A model generated the notes under the pieces. That model ran no database searches and had not been told where the DNA came from. It was given only the letters and a program-made list of their open reading frames with translations. From Cribrihabitans marinus (GTDB taxonomy: Bacteria > Pseudomonadota > Alphaproteobacteria > Rhodobacterales > Rhodobacteraceae): 64,000 bases of DNA. The stretch's first letter is position 1; every line of letters begins with the position of its first letter. The translations under genes and the position numbers were made by a program. Positions 18,014-33,126 of the stretch are shown here, in pieces. The stretch lies in contig NZ_FNYD01000006.1 in assembly GCF_900109035.1 (NCBI RefSeq), positions 1-64,000 of the forward strand, written 5' to 3'.

Positions 18014-19183
18014 ATGGCGCAGGCACCCCGTCAGGCACGGCCACAATTCTCGCAGCCGATCCGGCAGATCCTGCTGATGTTGATCGTCATCGGCCTGTCC
18101 GGGTTCGGCACCTTCGTGGCCCTGCCGCGGGTGCTGCCGGTGTTCGAGGCCAACCCCTATCTCAACGGGTTCATCCTGCTGGTCTTCTGCGTGGGCGTGC
18201 TGGCCTGTTTCTGGCAGGTGATCCAGCTGATCGGATCGGTGCGCTGGATCGAGGCCTTTGCCGGAGGCGCCGAGCACGAAGGCACCCGCCCGCCCTCGCT
18301 TCTGGCGCCGCTGGCCTCGCTGCTACGCACCCGCGGCGCACGGATGCAGATCAACTCGACCTCGGCGCGGTCGATCCTCGACTCAGTGGCGGTGCGGATC
18401 GAGGAAGAGCGCGAGATCACCCGCTACATCACCAATGTGCTGATCTACCTGGGCCTTCTGGGCACGTTCTTCGGTCTGGCGACCACCGTGCCCGCCGTGG
18501 TGGACACGATCCGCAGCCTGAACCTGGCCGAGGGCGAGAACAGCGCGACCGTGTTCAACCGCCTGATGACCGGGCTCGAGGCGCAGCTGGGCGGCATGGG
18601 CGTGGCCTTCGGTTCGTCGCTTCTGGGCCTGGCGGGCTCGCTGATCGTCGGCCTTCTGGAACTGTTCGCCGGGCACGGCCAGAACCGATTTTACCGCGAG
18701 CTGGAGGAGTGGCTCACGACGATCACGCGGCTGGGCTTTGCTTCCGGCGAGGAGAGCGGCGGCGAGGCCGGGGCGATGGCGCCGATGCTGGACGCGATGG
18801 GCGAGCAGATGGACGCCCTGCAGGAGATGTTCGCCGCCTCGGACAGCAGGAACGGCGAAGTGGCCGAACGGCTGGGCACCCTTGTCGAAACCATTTCCGA
18901 GATGAACCAGCGCCAGGCCGAGACCGAGACCACCTCCGCCTCGCTGGATCGCATCGCGGCGGCGCAGGAGGCGCTTCTGGACCACATGCGCGAGCAGGGG
19001 CCGGGCGAGGGGCTGGATGCCGAAAGCCGAATGCGCCTGCGCTCGATCGACGTGCAGATGCTGCGCATCCTCGAGGAGATCTCCGCCGGCCGGCAGGAAA
19101 GCCTGGCCGAGCTGCGCAAGGATGTCGAGATCCTGACAAAGGCGCTGATGGTGTCGCGCGGGCGTCAGAGGGCAGGGGAGTAG
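18014..19183 (+). CDS. MotA/TolQ/ExbB-family proton channel subunit
   Basis: The 389-residue protein has four predicted membrane helices: about 20-42, 55-77, 135-160 (YLGLLGTFFGLATTVPAVVDTI, the ExbB/TolQ core) and 195-218 (FGSSLLGLAGSLIVGLLELF). A cytoplasmic tail of about 160 residues follows, partly helical and acidic, longer than in ExbB or TolQ. The partner gene begins 3 bases after the stop and encodes a MotB-like protein. Together they look like an ion-driven envelope motor. It is distinct from tolQ at 62185 in this window, so the organism has at least two such systems. Confidence 0.85.
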   Translation: MAQAPRQARPQFSQPIRQILLMLIVIGLSGFGTFVALPRVLPVFEANPYLNGFILLVFCVGVLACFWQVIQLIGSVRWIEAFAGGAEHEGTRPPSLLAPLASLLRTRGARMQINSTSARSILDSVAVRIEEEREITRYITNVLIYLGLLGTFFGLATTVPAVVDTIRSLNLAEGENSATVFNRLMTGLEAQLGGMGVAFGSSLLGLAGSLIVGLLELFAGHGQNRFYRELEEWLTTITRLGFASGEESGGEAGAMAPMLDAMGEQMDALQEMFAASDSRNGEVAERLGTLVETISEMNQRQAETETTSASLDRIAAAQEALLDHMREQGPGEGLDAESRMRLRSIDVQMLRILEEISAGRQESLAELRKDVEILTKALMVSRGRQRAGE

Positions 19184-19186
19184 GCC

Positions 19187-21196
19187 ATGGCCCTGTCGCG
19201 CCGCAGCGGGCACAGATTCCAGAGCTCGGTCTGGCCCGGGTTCGTCGATGCGATGACCGGGCTGCTGCTGGTGCTGACTTTCGTCTTGACCATCTTCATG
19301 GTGGTGCAGTTCGTCCTGCGCGAGGAGATATCCGGCCAGGAAACCGAGCTGGACGCCCTGTCGGCCGAGGTCACCGCCCTGTCCCAGGCCCTGGGCCTGC
19401 GCGAGGCGCAGAACGACCGGCTGCAGGCGCGGGTGGGCGAGTTGAACGCCACGCTGGGCGACACCCGCGAGGATCTGACCCAGGCGCAGGCGATGATCGC
19501 CTCGCTGACCGCCGAGCGCGAGGCGCAGGACGAAGCCTTGGCCGAGGCCACCGGGCGGATCTCGGCCTTCGAGGCACAGGTGGCCACCTTGCTGGCCGAC
19601 CGCGACCGCGCCCTGTCCGATATCGCCGCGCTGGAACAGGACCGCGCCGCGCTGGAAGCGCGCCGCGACGAGCTGTTGTCCGAGCAGGAGGCGCTGAACC
19701 TCGCCTTGGCCCGCTCGCGCGAGGAGATCGACGCCCAGACCGAGGCCGCCCGCCTGGCCGCGGCCCGCCGCGAGGCGCTGGAAGCGATGGTCGCCGACCT
19801 GCGCAAGGAGGGCGAGGCGCAATCCGCCGAGGTGCAGGCGCTGGAAGAACAGCTTTCCGAGGAAGAGGCGGCGCGGCTGGCCGAGGCCGCTGCCGCCGAG
19901 GCGCTGCGCGCCAAGCTGCAGGATGCCGATGCCGAGCTGACTGCAATGACCCTGGCGCTGGAGGCGCAGCGCAAGGAGGCCGAGGAGACCCTGACGCTGC
20001 TCGCCGCGGCCGACCGCGCCCGTGACAAATTGCAGGCCGAGCTGGAACAGGCGCTGGACAGGATCGACGCCGCCCAGGCCCGGGCCAGCGACCGCGACGC
20101 GCTGGCCGAACGCCTGGCCCGGGTTCTGTCGCAGTTGGAAACTGTTGAGGCCGAAAGCGCCGAGCGGATTTCCGCGCTCGAGGCCGAGGCCGCCGCGGCG
20201 CGTGCCGACGCCCGCGACACCGAAGCCGAGCGCCAAGAGGTCGAGGCCCGGCTGATGGCGGCGCTGGAACGCCTGGAGCGGTCGGATGTGGTGGCGTCGG
20301 ATCTGGATGTGTTGCAGAATCGCCTTCTCGCCGCGCTGGCCGACAAGGAGGACGCCGAGGCCGAGCTGCGCGAACAGCGAAACCTGGCCGACGAGCGCGC
20401 GGCGCTGCTGGCACAGGCGCAGCTGACGCTGAGCGAGGAGCGCGAGGCGACGCTGGAGGCGCAGCAGCGCACTGCCCTGCTGAACCGCCAGATCGCCGCG
20501 CTGCGCTCGCAGCTGGGCAGCCTGCAGGCGCTTCTGGACGACTACAAGGACCGGGACGAGGCCGCGCAGGTGCAGTTGCAGAGCCTCGGTCAGGACCTCA
20601 ACACCGCCCTGGCCCGCGCCGCCTCGGAAGAGCGCAAGCGCCGGCTGTTGGAGGAGAAGGAGCGCAAGCGCCTGGCCGCCGAGGCGGAGGCCCTGGCCGA
20701 GAAGGCCGAGGAAGCGCAGACGCGGGCCGAGGATCTGGAACGCTACCGCTCGGAGTTCTTCGGGCGCCTGCGCGACGTGCTGGGCAACCAGCCGGGCGTG
20801 CGGATCGAGGGTGACCGGTTCGTGTTCTCCTCGGAGGTGCTGTTCGCCCTGGGGTCAGCGGACCTGTCCGCCGATGGCCGGCGCGAGATCGCCAAGGTTG
20901 CGCGGATCCTGCGCAACGTGTCCGAGGACATACCGCCCGGACTGAACTGGATCATCCGGGTCGATGGCCATACCGACGACACGCCGCTGCTTCCGGGCGC
21001 GCGCTATGCCGACAACTGGGAACTCAGCCAGGCGCGCGCGCTGTCGGTCGTGCGCTACATGGTCGATGCGCTGGGCATCCCGCCCGATCGGCTGGCCGCC
21101 AACGGGTTTGGCGAGTTCCAGCCGGTAAACCGCGCGGACACGCCGCAGGCCCGGGCGCAGAACCGCCGGATCGAACTGAAACTGACCGAGCGTTAA
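19187..21196 (+). CDS. OmpA/MotB-like peptidoglycan-binding protein with very long coiled coil
   Basis: The 669-residue protein has one N-terminal membrane helix containing an acidic residue (Asp21 in GFVDAMTGLLLVL), matching the proton-carrying Asp of MotB and TolR. Residues about 50-518 are an almost unbroken Glu/Ala/Leu/Arg-rich coiled coil. An OmpA C-terminal domain covers about 520-669, with VDGHTDDTPL and NWELSQARALSV, the segments that bind diaminopimelate. The topology places the coiled coil in the periplasm. It is coupled to the ExbB-like gene. It resembles a gated stator that anchors to the cell wall; the process it powers is unknown. Confidence 0.88.
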   Translation: MALSRRSGHRFQSSVWPGFVDAMTGLLLVLTFVLTIFMVVQFVLREEISGQETELDALSAEVTALSQALGLREAQNDRLQARVGELNATLGDTREDLTQAQAMIASLTAEREAQDEALAEATGRISAFEAQVATLLADRDRALSDIAALEQDRAALEARRDELLSEQEALNLALARSREEIDAQTEAARLAAARREALEAMVADLRKEGEAQSAEVQALEEQLSEEEAARLAEAAAAEALRAKLQDADAELTAMTLALEAQRKEAEETLTLLAAADRARDKLQAELEQALDRIDAAQARASDRDALAERLARVLSQLETVEAESAERISALEAEAAAARADARDTEAERQEVEARLMAALERLERSDVVASDLDVLQNRLLAALADKEDAEAELREQRNLADERAALLAQAQLTLSEEREATLEAQQRTALLNRQIAALRSQLGSLQALLDDYKDRDEAAQVQLQSLGQDLNTALARAASEERKRRLLEEKERKRLAAEAEALAEKAEEAQTRAEDLERYRSEFFGRLRDVLGNQPGVRIEGDRFVFSSEVLFALGSADLSADGRREIAKVARILRNVSEDIPPGLNWIIRVDGHTDDTPLLPGARYADNWELSQARALSVVRYMVDALGIPPDRLAANGFGEFQPVNRADTPQARAQNRRIELKLTER

Positions 21197-21208
21197 GACA
21201 CCGGCCGG

Positions 21209-22170
21209 TCAGGGAATGGTCGTCGTGGTTGTGAGGCGGCTGATCTCGCTGCCGTCGCGCACCAGCGTGACAATTCCCTCATAGGTGCCGGCCGGCCAGC
21301 GGTCGGCGCGCAATCGGCGGCCCGAGGCGCGGAAGAACTGCGCCTGGTTCTTGTCCAAGGTGGCGTCCTGCTCGATCACGCGCCCATCCGGCCCGTCGAT
21401 GACCAGCCGCATCACATCCCCGCGCAGACCGCCGAACGCATAGCCGAAGAGCACCAGGCCCTCGGCGTCGGGCGGCAGGTCGGCGGATGCAGCGGTTCCG
21501 GCACGGATGTCGTCATAGTCGGGAACACCGGCCGCGAAACCGGCCGAGAGCAATGCGCCCGGCACGTAGGGCGGCGCGCTGTTCCAGAGCGTATCGGACC
21601 CGGCGCCGCAAAGCGTGGTGTCGGCGGTATCGAACGGGTCGACGACCTGCCCCTGGTGGCGCACGCTCAGCTGCAGGTGCGGAAACTGGGTCTTGCCGCT
21701 CAACCCGACCTCGCCCAGAACCTGGCCGCGTTCGACCTGGTCGCCTTGCCGAACACGGATCGATCCGCGTTTCATGTGGCAATACTGGGTCTCCCAACCG
21801 TCCTGGTGGCGGATCGCAACGCCGTTGCCGCATTCACGGTCGGCCACGTCGGCGGCGGTCTCGGGGCCGTAGTAGCGATCCGGCATGCCGTCGCGCACGC
21901 CACGCACGGTGCCGGGCGCGGCGGCAAGTACGGACACGCCCTCATGCATCTGCCGCAGCGATGGCAGGGCGAAATCGGTGCCCTTGTGCCCGTCATAGCT
22001 GAGCGGGCCGCAGGTGAAATCCCGCGCGCCCGGACCGGGATCACGGTCGACGAATTGCTGGATATGGCAGGTCTCGCCCAGAACGCAGTCAACTGGCAGG
22101 TCCAGGACAGGCTGTGCCGCCGCCGGGATCCCGGCGGCAAGCGTCAGCACTGCTGCCAGCGCCCGGTACA

Positions 22171-22171
<1 letters not shown>
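21209..22171 (-). CDS. M23/LytM-family peptidase-like protein, zinc site altered
   Basis: The protein of about 320 residues has a signal peptide (LAAVLTLAAGIPAAA). The ATG at 22171 forms TGATG with the clpA stop; a GTG one codon earlier is possible. The LytM fold is recognisable by HKGTDF (His62, Asp66) and YCHM (His132), but the second motif, normally HxH, reads HLQ (His165, Gln167), so one zinc ligand of active M23 endopeptidases is missing. It may be an inactive regulator of amidases like EnvC or NlpD, or bind metal differently. The C-terminal 110 residues look beta-rich. It is co-transcribed after clpA. Confidence 0.86.
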
Positions 22172-24495
<2,324 letters not shown>

Positions 24496-24670
24496 GCCGG
24501 TGCTCCTCTGTCTTGGGTCGGGAGGGATGCGCCGCAGCGTCGAGGCCCCGGTCCAACCATGTCCTCATACTATTAGAGTTTGGTTGATACAGGTCCGGCT
24601 TCAAGGCTTTTCTTGCAAAGCACGGTCACATTTGTCGTGACTGATGTAACGAGACGCCGGACTTGCGCGA

Positions 24671-25438
24671 TCAGAATTTGTCTTTGCGCGCGCGGATTTC
24701 GGTGAATGTAGTCACGGCATCGGCGCCTTCAAGTCCCAGCCGCGTCTGGATTCCCGGCTCGGCGGCGCGAAGGAAGGGGTTGGTGGCCAATTCCACGTCC
24801 AGCCGCGAGGGAACCGTTGGCCGCCCCGTGGCGCGAGCTTCCGCGATCTCGGCAATGCGGGTTTGCAATGCCGGGTTATCCGGCTCGATTGTTTCCGCGA
24901 AACGGCCGTTGGTCTGGGTGTATTCGTGGCCCGAGCAGACCAGCGTGTCCTTGGGCAGCGCCGCCAGCTTGCTCAGCGACGCCCACATCTGTTCCGGGCT
25001 GCCCTCGAACAGCCGCCCGCAGCCCAGCGCCATCAGGCTGTCGGCGGTGAAGACGGCCTTCGACTCCGGCATGTGATAGGCTACGTGCCCGACAGTATGG
25101 CCGGACACATCGATCACCTCGACCGGCTCGCCGCCGATCGTGATGCCGTCGCCCTCGGCCACCGCGACGTCGAGTGGCGGCAGGCGATGCGCGTCGGCCG
25201 CGGCCCCCACAACCTGCGCCGGATGTGCGGCGAGGATCTTGGCCAGGCCATCCACATGGTCCCAATGGTGATGCGTGAGCAGGACATGGCTCAACCGCCA
25301 GCCGCGGTCCGACAGGGCCGCGAGGATCGGGCCGGCCTCGGGGGCGTCGACCAGCGCGGTTTCGCCGCTTGCCGCGTCATGGGCGAGGAAGGCGTAATTG
25401 TCGCTGAGGCAGGGGATCGTGACGATTTCGAGAGGCAT
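24671..25438 (-). CDS. gloB: Hydroxyacylglutathione hydrolase (glyoxalase II)
   Basis: The 255-residue metallo-beta-lactamase-fold enzyme starts at ATG 25438 ([15 protein letters not shown]); the open frame upstream reaches into the divergent gene. The metal-binding motif THHHWDH is at 55-61, and [11 protein letters not shown] and [10 protein letters not shown] supply the other ligands and the glutathione-binding part. It hydrolyses S-lactoylglutathione to D-lactate and glutathione, the second step of methylglyoxal detoxification. Its product is a substrate of the dld enzyme at the start of this window, though the two are not linked. It is divergent from a methyltransferase gene with 61 bases between. 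Confidence 0.95.
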   Translation of the reverse strand: MPLEIVTIPCLSDNYAFLAHDAASGETALVDAPEAGPILAALSDRGWRLSHVLLTHHHWDHVDGLAKILAAHPAQVVGAAADAHRLPPLDVAVAEGDGITIGGEPVEVIDVSGHTVGHVAYHMPESKAVFTADSLMALGCGRLFEGSPEQMWASLSKLAALPKDTLVCSGHEYTQTNGRFAETIEPDNPALQTRIAEIAEARATGRPTVPSRLDVELATNPFLRAAEPGIQTRLGLEGADAVTTFTEIRARKDKF

Positions 25439-25499
25439 GGTCTTTTGCCCTTTGCTTGCTAGACTGCGCCCAGCCAAACAGATCATGCGAGCGCCCGCA

Positions 25500-26234
25500 A
25501 TGCACCTGGACGTGCAGGACCTGAGGAACTTCTACTACCGCAGCACGCTCGGGCGCGCGGCGCAGGCCGCCATTCGCGGGCGGCTCCAGTCCATCTGGCC
25601 CGAGGCCAAGGGTCAGACCGTGGCCGGATTCGGCTTTGCGGTTCCGTTGCTGCGCCCCTACCTGGCCGAGGCGCGGCGGGTCATCGGGCTGATGCCGGGT
25701 CCGCAGGGCGTGATGCCCTGGCCTGCGGGTATGCCGAATGTCAGCGTCCTGACCGAGGAAACGCTCTGGCCCATCGAGACCGGGCACGTGGACAAGCTGG
25801 TGTTGCTGCACGGGCTGGAGACCTCGGAACGGCCCGGCGCCCTGCTCGACGAATGCTGGCGGGTATTGGGGCCGGGGGGCAAGGCGCTGTTCATCGTGCC
25901 CAACCGGGGCGGGTTCTGGTCGCGGTCCGACCGCACGCCGTTCGGCTTTGGGCGACCCTACACGCTGGGTCAGCTCGAGGCGCAACTCAAGCTGCACCAT
26001 TTCGTACCGGACGCGCATTGCTCGGCGCTCTACCAGCCGCCCTCGAACCGTCGTTTCTGGCTGCGCTCGGGTCCGCTGATCGAACGGGCCGGGGTCCGGC
26101 TGCCCCGGGTGATGGCGGGCGGCGTCGTGATGGTCGAGGCGACGAAGCGCGTCCTGCCGCCCACCGGGCGCTCGGTCCGGAAGCAGAAGGCGGACAAGGC
26201 CGAGGCGCTGGACGGGCTGCTCAAGCCGGTCTGA
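25500..26234 (+). CDS. SAM-dependent methyltransferase (class I)
   Basis: The 244-residue protein starts at ATG 25500 ([12 protein letters not shown]); ATG 25485 is an alternative. The Rossmann-type core is visible as [15 protein letters not shown] (motif I, degenerate), [16 protein letters not shown] (motif II/post I) and [19 protein letters not shown] (the usual motif III of methyltransferase type 11). It lies divergently next to gloB, a pairing I recall in other Rhodobacterales. The substrate is unknown, and the degenerate glycine loop leaves room for an altered activity. Confidence 0.83.
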   Translation: MHLDVQDLRNFYYRSTLGRAAQAAIRGRLQSIWPEAKGQTVAGFGFAVPLLRPYLAEARRVIGLMPGPQGVMPWPAGMPNVSVLTEETLWPIETGHVDKLVLLHGLETSERPGALLDECWRVLGPGGKALFIVPNRGGFWSRSDRTPFGFGRPYTLGQLEAQLKLHHFVPDAHCSALYQPPSNRRFWLRSGPLIERAGVRLPRVMAGGVVMVEATKRVLPPTGRSVRKQKADKAEALDGLLKPV

Positions 26235-26538
26235 GCAGCGCCGGTACTACCCCGGAACACCCCATCCGGGCCCGTTCGGACCCGTCAGGAATCGAGATTT
26301 GCTTCATCAAAGTAACATTTTTCACCCCGCCGGTTCGGCGCAAACGGTCGCACTTGGCGTAACCGACTGGAATCGTTCGGTTTGTGAATAATCGGCCCTT
26401 GGGCCAAACGTATTGCGGCACGGGGAACGCTCTGCTACATCCCCCCTGAATTTCGATGCCCCGCCTTTTTGGGCGGGGTTTCATCACGCCCCCGGAAAGC
26501 CCATGGCGGAACCGGGGCCAGTCATCGGAAGGGTGGAC
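26235..26538. other. Leader region of the atp operon
   Basis: The 304-base gap contains no convincing gene. It carries a short GGCCC-TT-GGGCC hairpin at 26394-26405 and a terminator-like hairpin at 26459-26481, listed separately. An AT-rich stretch (GTGAATAAT, 26384-26392) could hold a -10 element, but I find no good -35, so I do not call a promoter. Confidence 0.5.
26459..26481 (+). terminator. Terminator-like hairpin in the atp leader
   Basis: CCCCGCC (26459-26465) pairs perfectly with GGCGGGG (26472-26478) across a TTTTTG loop and is followed by TTT. It is 225 bases past the methyltransferase gene and 58 bases before atpH. It could end a small leader RNA, act as an attenuator of the atp operon, or terminate read-through from upstream. 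Confidence 0.6.
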
Positions 26539-27099
26539 GTGTCCGAACCAGCATCGATTTCCGCAGGCATCGCAGACCGCTATGCCACGGCGATTTTCGA
26601 CATCGCGAAAGAGAACAAGAATCTCGACGGCCTCGAAACCGGCGTGGACGCCCTGTCCGGCGCGTTGGATGCCAGCGCCGACCTGCGCAACGTCATCAGC
26701 TCGCCGCTGATCTCGCGGGCCGAGCAGGAGGGGGCGGTCACCGCCGTGGCCGAGGCGCTCAAGCTGGATACGGTGCTGCGCAATTCGCTGGCGCTGATGG
26801 CGCAGAAGCGGCGGCTCTTCGTGGTGCCGCAGCTGGTGCGGGCCCTGCGCGAGGCGCTGGCCGAAGAGCGTGGCGAAGTCACCGCCGAGGTCGCCTCGGC
26901 CAAGGACCTGACCAAGACCCAGCTCGAGAAACTGACCAAGACGCTGTCCGAGCGCGTGGGCAAGAAGGTCACGATCAATGCTACCGTCGATGAGGACCTC
27001 ATCGGTGGACTCGTCGTCAAGGTGGGCTCGAAGATGATCGACAGCTCGATCCGCTCGCGCCTCAACTCCCTCCAGAATGCAATGAAAGAGGTCGGATAA
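26539..27099 (+). CDS. atpH: ATP synthase F1 subunit delta
   Basis: I choose the GTG at 26539 (SEPASISAGIADRYATAIF), which gives 186 residues, the standard length of the subunit, and follows GGAAGGG by five bases. The ATG at 26503 would add twelve unconserved residues. Delta links F1 to the peripheral stalk. The C-terminus IGGLVVKVGSKMIDSSIRSRLNSL is the typical conserved end of the family. It is the first gene of the F1 operon; the F0 genes are elsewhere, as usual in Rhodobacterales. Confidence 0.95.
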   Translation: MSEPASISAGIADRYATAIFDIAKENKNLDGLETGVDALSGALDASADLRNVISSPLISRAEQEGAVTAVAEALKLDTVLRNSLALMAQKRRLFVVPQLVRALREALAEERGEVTAEVASAKDLTKTQLEKLTKTLSERVGKKVTINATVDEDLIGGLVVKVGSKMIDSSIRSRLNSLQNAMKEVG

Positions 27100-28638
<1,539 letters not shown>

Positions 28639-28653
28639 GAGAAAGGCGCTTTC

Positions 28654-29534
28654 ATGCCCAGTCTCAAGGACCTGAAAATTCGGATCGAGTCGGTCAAGTC
28701 GACCCGCAAGATCACCAAGGCCATGCAGATGGTGGCCGCCGCGAAACTGCGGCGGGCACAGGAAGCGGCCGAAGCCGGCCGGCCCTATGCCGAGCGGTTC
28801 AACGCCGTGATGGCGGGGCTGGCGGCCTCGGTCGGCGACAGCGACACCGCGCCCAAGCTGTTGCGCGGCACCGGCAAGGACGACGTGCACCTGCTGGTCG
28901 TCATGACCGCCGAGCGCGGCCTGTGCGGTGGCTTCAACGCCAACATCGCCAAGCTGGCCCGAGCCCGTGCGGACGAGCTGCAGGGCAAGGGCAAGGCGGT
29001 CAAGATCCTGACCGTCGGCAAGAAGGGCCGCGATGCGCTCAAGCGCGAATATGGCGACCTCTTCGTCGGCCATATCGACCTGAGCGAGGTCAAGCGCGTG
29101 GGCTATTCCGACGCGCAGGACATCGCCCGCGACATCCTCGGCCGGTTCGACGCCGACGAGTTCGACGTGGCGACGATCTTCTTCTCGCGGTTCCAGAACG
29201 TCGTGACCCAGATCCCCACCGCCCAGCAGATCATCCCGGCCGCCTTCGAGGCCGAGGAGGGCGCCGATCAGGGGGCGACCACGCTCTACGACTACGAGCC
29301 CAGCGAAGAGGCGATCCTGGCCGACCTGCTGCCCAAGGGGGTTGCGACCGCCATCTTCTCGGCGCTGCTGGAGAACGGCGCGTCCGAACAGGGCGCCCGG
29401 ATGAGCGCGATGGACAACGCGACCCGCAACGCGGGCGAGATGATCGACAAGCTGACCATCCAGTACAACCGCTCGCGTCAGGCCGTCATCACCAACGAGC
29501 TGATCGAAATCATTTCCGGCGCGGAGGCACTGTA

Positions 29535-29535
<1 letters not shown>
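28654..29535 (+). CDS. atpG: ATP synthase F1 subunit gamma
   Basis: The 293-residue protein forms the central rotor shaft. The N-terminal [23 protein letters not shown] and the C-terminal [19 protein letters not shown] helices, which form the coiled coil inside the hexamer, are both intact; the latter ends in the family pattern [13 protein letters not shown]. The stop codon TAG overlaps the GTG start of the next gene (TAGTG), and a GGAGG sequence inside the last atpG codons serves as that gene's ribosome binding site. Confidence 0.98.
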
Positions 29536-31527
<1,992 letters not shown>

Positions 31528-31538
31528 GGAGACGCCTG

Positions 31539-31949
31539 ATGGCAGACACAATGCAGTTCGACCTCGTCAGCCCGGAACGGAGCCTCGCCTCGTTCCAGGT
31601 GCGCGCGGTGCAGATCCCGGGGGCGGATGGCGACATGACGGCGATGCCGGACCATGCCCCGACCATCACCACCCTGCGTCCCGGCCTGGTCAAGGCCGAG
31701 GGGCCGGATGGGACAAACGAATTCGTCGTGACCGGCGGTTTTGCCGAGGTCAGCTCCGACGCGATGTCGGTGCTGGCCGAAAAGGCGATACCGGTCACGG
31801 AAATGACCCGCGACCACCTCGACGACATGATCGCCGAGGCCCGCACGGTGCATGAAGAGGCCAAGGAAAAGGATCACCCCAACCTGATCGACGACGCCGC
31901 CAAGCTGCTCGCCGACATGGAGGCGCTGGGCACCCACATGAACCTCTGA
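31539..31949 (+). CDS. atpC: ATP synthase F1 subunit epsilon
   Basis: The 136-residue protein has the N-terminal beta-sandwich ([30 protein letters not shown]) that binds gamma and the c-ring, and a helical C-terminal part that can inhibit ATP hydrolysis. The motif [13 protein letters not shown] is typical of the family. It is the last gene of the operon and is followed 41 bases later by an intrinsic terminator. Confidence 0.97.
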   Translation: MADTMQFDLVSPERSLASFQVRAVQIPGADGDMTAMPDHAPTITTLRPGLVKAEGPDGTNEFVVTGGFAEVSSDAMSVLAEKAIPVTEMTRDHLDDMIAEARTVHEEAKEKDHPNLIDDAAKLLADMEALGTHMNL

Positions 31950-31990
31950 GGTCATGTGACAGGCGCCCGCAAGGGGCCGGAAAGACGAGA

Positions 31991-32020
31991 CGCCCTCGCG
32001 GATCTCCGCGGGGGCGTTTT
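31991..32020 (+). terminator. Intrinsic terminator of the atp operon
   Basis: CGCCCTCGCGGA (31991-32002) pairs with TCCGCGGGGGCG (32005-32016) with one G-T pair and a 2-base loop as drawn (slightly larger in practice), followed by four T. It begins 42 bases after the atpC stop. Confidence 0.88.
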
Positions 32021-32024
32021 CAGT

Positions 32025-32615
32025 TCACGGCTGACAGGCGACGGAAAGAACCGGGCAGGAGTATTCTTGCGGAACTTCTGCGCAGTAGCTTGCGATCAGG
32101 TGAGTGTCGATCACGGCGCCGGCCGCCGCCAGCGCGGTATAGCCACCGGCGGAGAAGCCGTAGACGCCGATACGGTCGGGGTCGATCCGCTTTGCATGGG
32201 TCCAGTCCGACAGCATGTGGTCGATGGTTCGGGATATGTCGGCGGGACGTGAGACCAGCCAGTCGGAGCCGGTCGTGAGCCTGTTCTGGTCATTGTCGCC
32301 GGGATGGGTCAGGGCGACGGCGACATACCCGGCTTCGGCCAGCGCCAGCGCCCTATGGGAGTGAACGCCCAACCGGCTGTGGTTGCCGTGGGACAGCACG
32401 ATGAGCGGCAGCTTGTCGCCGTCGCTCTCTCCGTCCAAGGCAAGGGCCTGTCCAAAGGGCACGTTTGCCGCCGCCGTGACCGCGGAGTGCGAGGGATACC
32501 AGATGCCGATCTCGATGGGCGGTGATGTCATGGTCTCCGCGCGCTGGAACCCGGAGGCGGACACAGTGACGGGTAGGAGGGCGATCAAAACGAGAAATAC
32601 AGACAGGCAACGCAT
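32025..32615 (-). pseudogene. C-terminally truncated alpha/beta hydrolase (secreted)
   Basis: About 196 residues from the ATG at 32615, with a signal peptide (LSVFLVLIALLPVTVSA). The alpha/beta-hydrolase core is clear: LPLIVLSHGNHS (oxyanion region) and the nucleophile elbow GVYGFSAGG. The reading frame stops after EYSCPVLSVACQP, about 40 residues past the nucleophile, so the catalytic Asp and His expected in the missing final third are absent. Relatives in the dienelactone hydrolase/PAF-acetylhydrolase group run to about 300 residues or more. The truncation lies directly next to the atpC terminator. Most likely a decayed gene; a short functional form cannot be excluded. Confidence 0.65.
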
Positions 32616-32775
32616 GGCTCGAACCTCCATCGGCGCTCGTGGGAAGGATAAGCGCCAGGACCGCCCAGGGCAAATCCACGCGATCCGCCGTTGCCGTTCC
32701 GGCCGCTTTTGCGTCTTGGAATCGCCCCCTTGGCAAAATACCGTTCGGGGGGTCCCGATTTGATACGGTTATTGA

Positions 32776-33126
32776 ATGAAGCGCTTTTCGACCCATCCCA
32801 TAGGCATCGCCCAGGGCGAGGTGGCGTTGTTCTCGGATTTCGAGAATGATGGCGAGATGTGGGCCGGCGAAGGCGCGCGGGAATGCCGCCGACCGGTCAT
32901 TTTCGAGCAACCCTTTCGCAGTCCGCCCGTAGTTCAACCGGCGATATCCCTGTGGGACGTCGACACCACACGCGCGCTGCGCTGCGAATTGCGCGCCGAG
33001 ACGGTCACTGCCGAGGGGTTCGAGATCGTGTTCCGGACCTGGTCCGACAGCCGTATCGCCCGCATCCGCGTGACCTGGACCGCGACCGGCGAGATCGCCC
33101 ATGACGACGATTGGGAGCTCTACTGA
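32776..33126 (+). CDS. H-type lectin domain protein
   Basis: The 116-residue protein consists of one H-type lectin-like domain: RPVIFEQPFRSPPVVQPAISLWDVD followed by RALRCELRAETVTAEGFEIVFRTWSDSRIARIRVTW shows the alternating pattern of the family, known from snail agglutinin and Dictyostelium discoidins, where it binds N-acetylgalactosamine-like sugars. There is no signal peptide, and the ribosome binding site is poor. The 3' end overlaps the convergent Asp-box gene by 7 bases. Role unknown; some alphaproteobacterial copies are phage- or secretion-linked, but none of that context is present. Confidence 0.8.
   Translation: MKRFSTHPIGIAQGEVALFSDFENDGEMWAGEGARECRRPVIFEQPFRSPPVVQPAISLWDVDTTRALRCELRAETVTAEGFEIVFRTWSDSRIARIRVTWTATGEIAHDDDWELY

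Noticed and set aside
18014-21196. Zorya-type defence system (ZorA/ZorB)
   Set aside because: The channel and OmpA parts resemble ZorA/ZorB, but the long coiled coil is on the wrong subunit and no ZorC, ZorD or ZorE gene follows; the next gene is an M23-like gene on the other strand.
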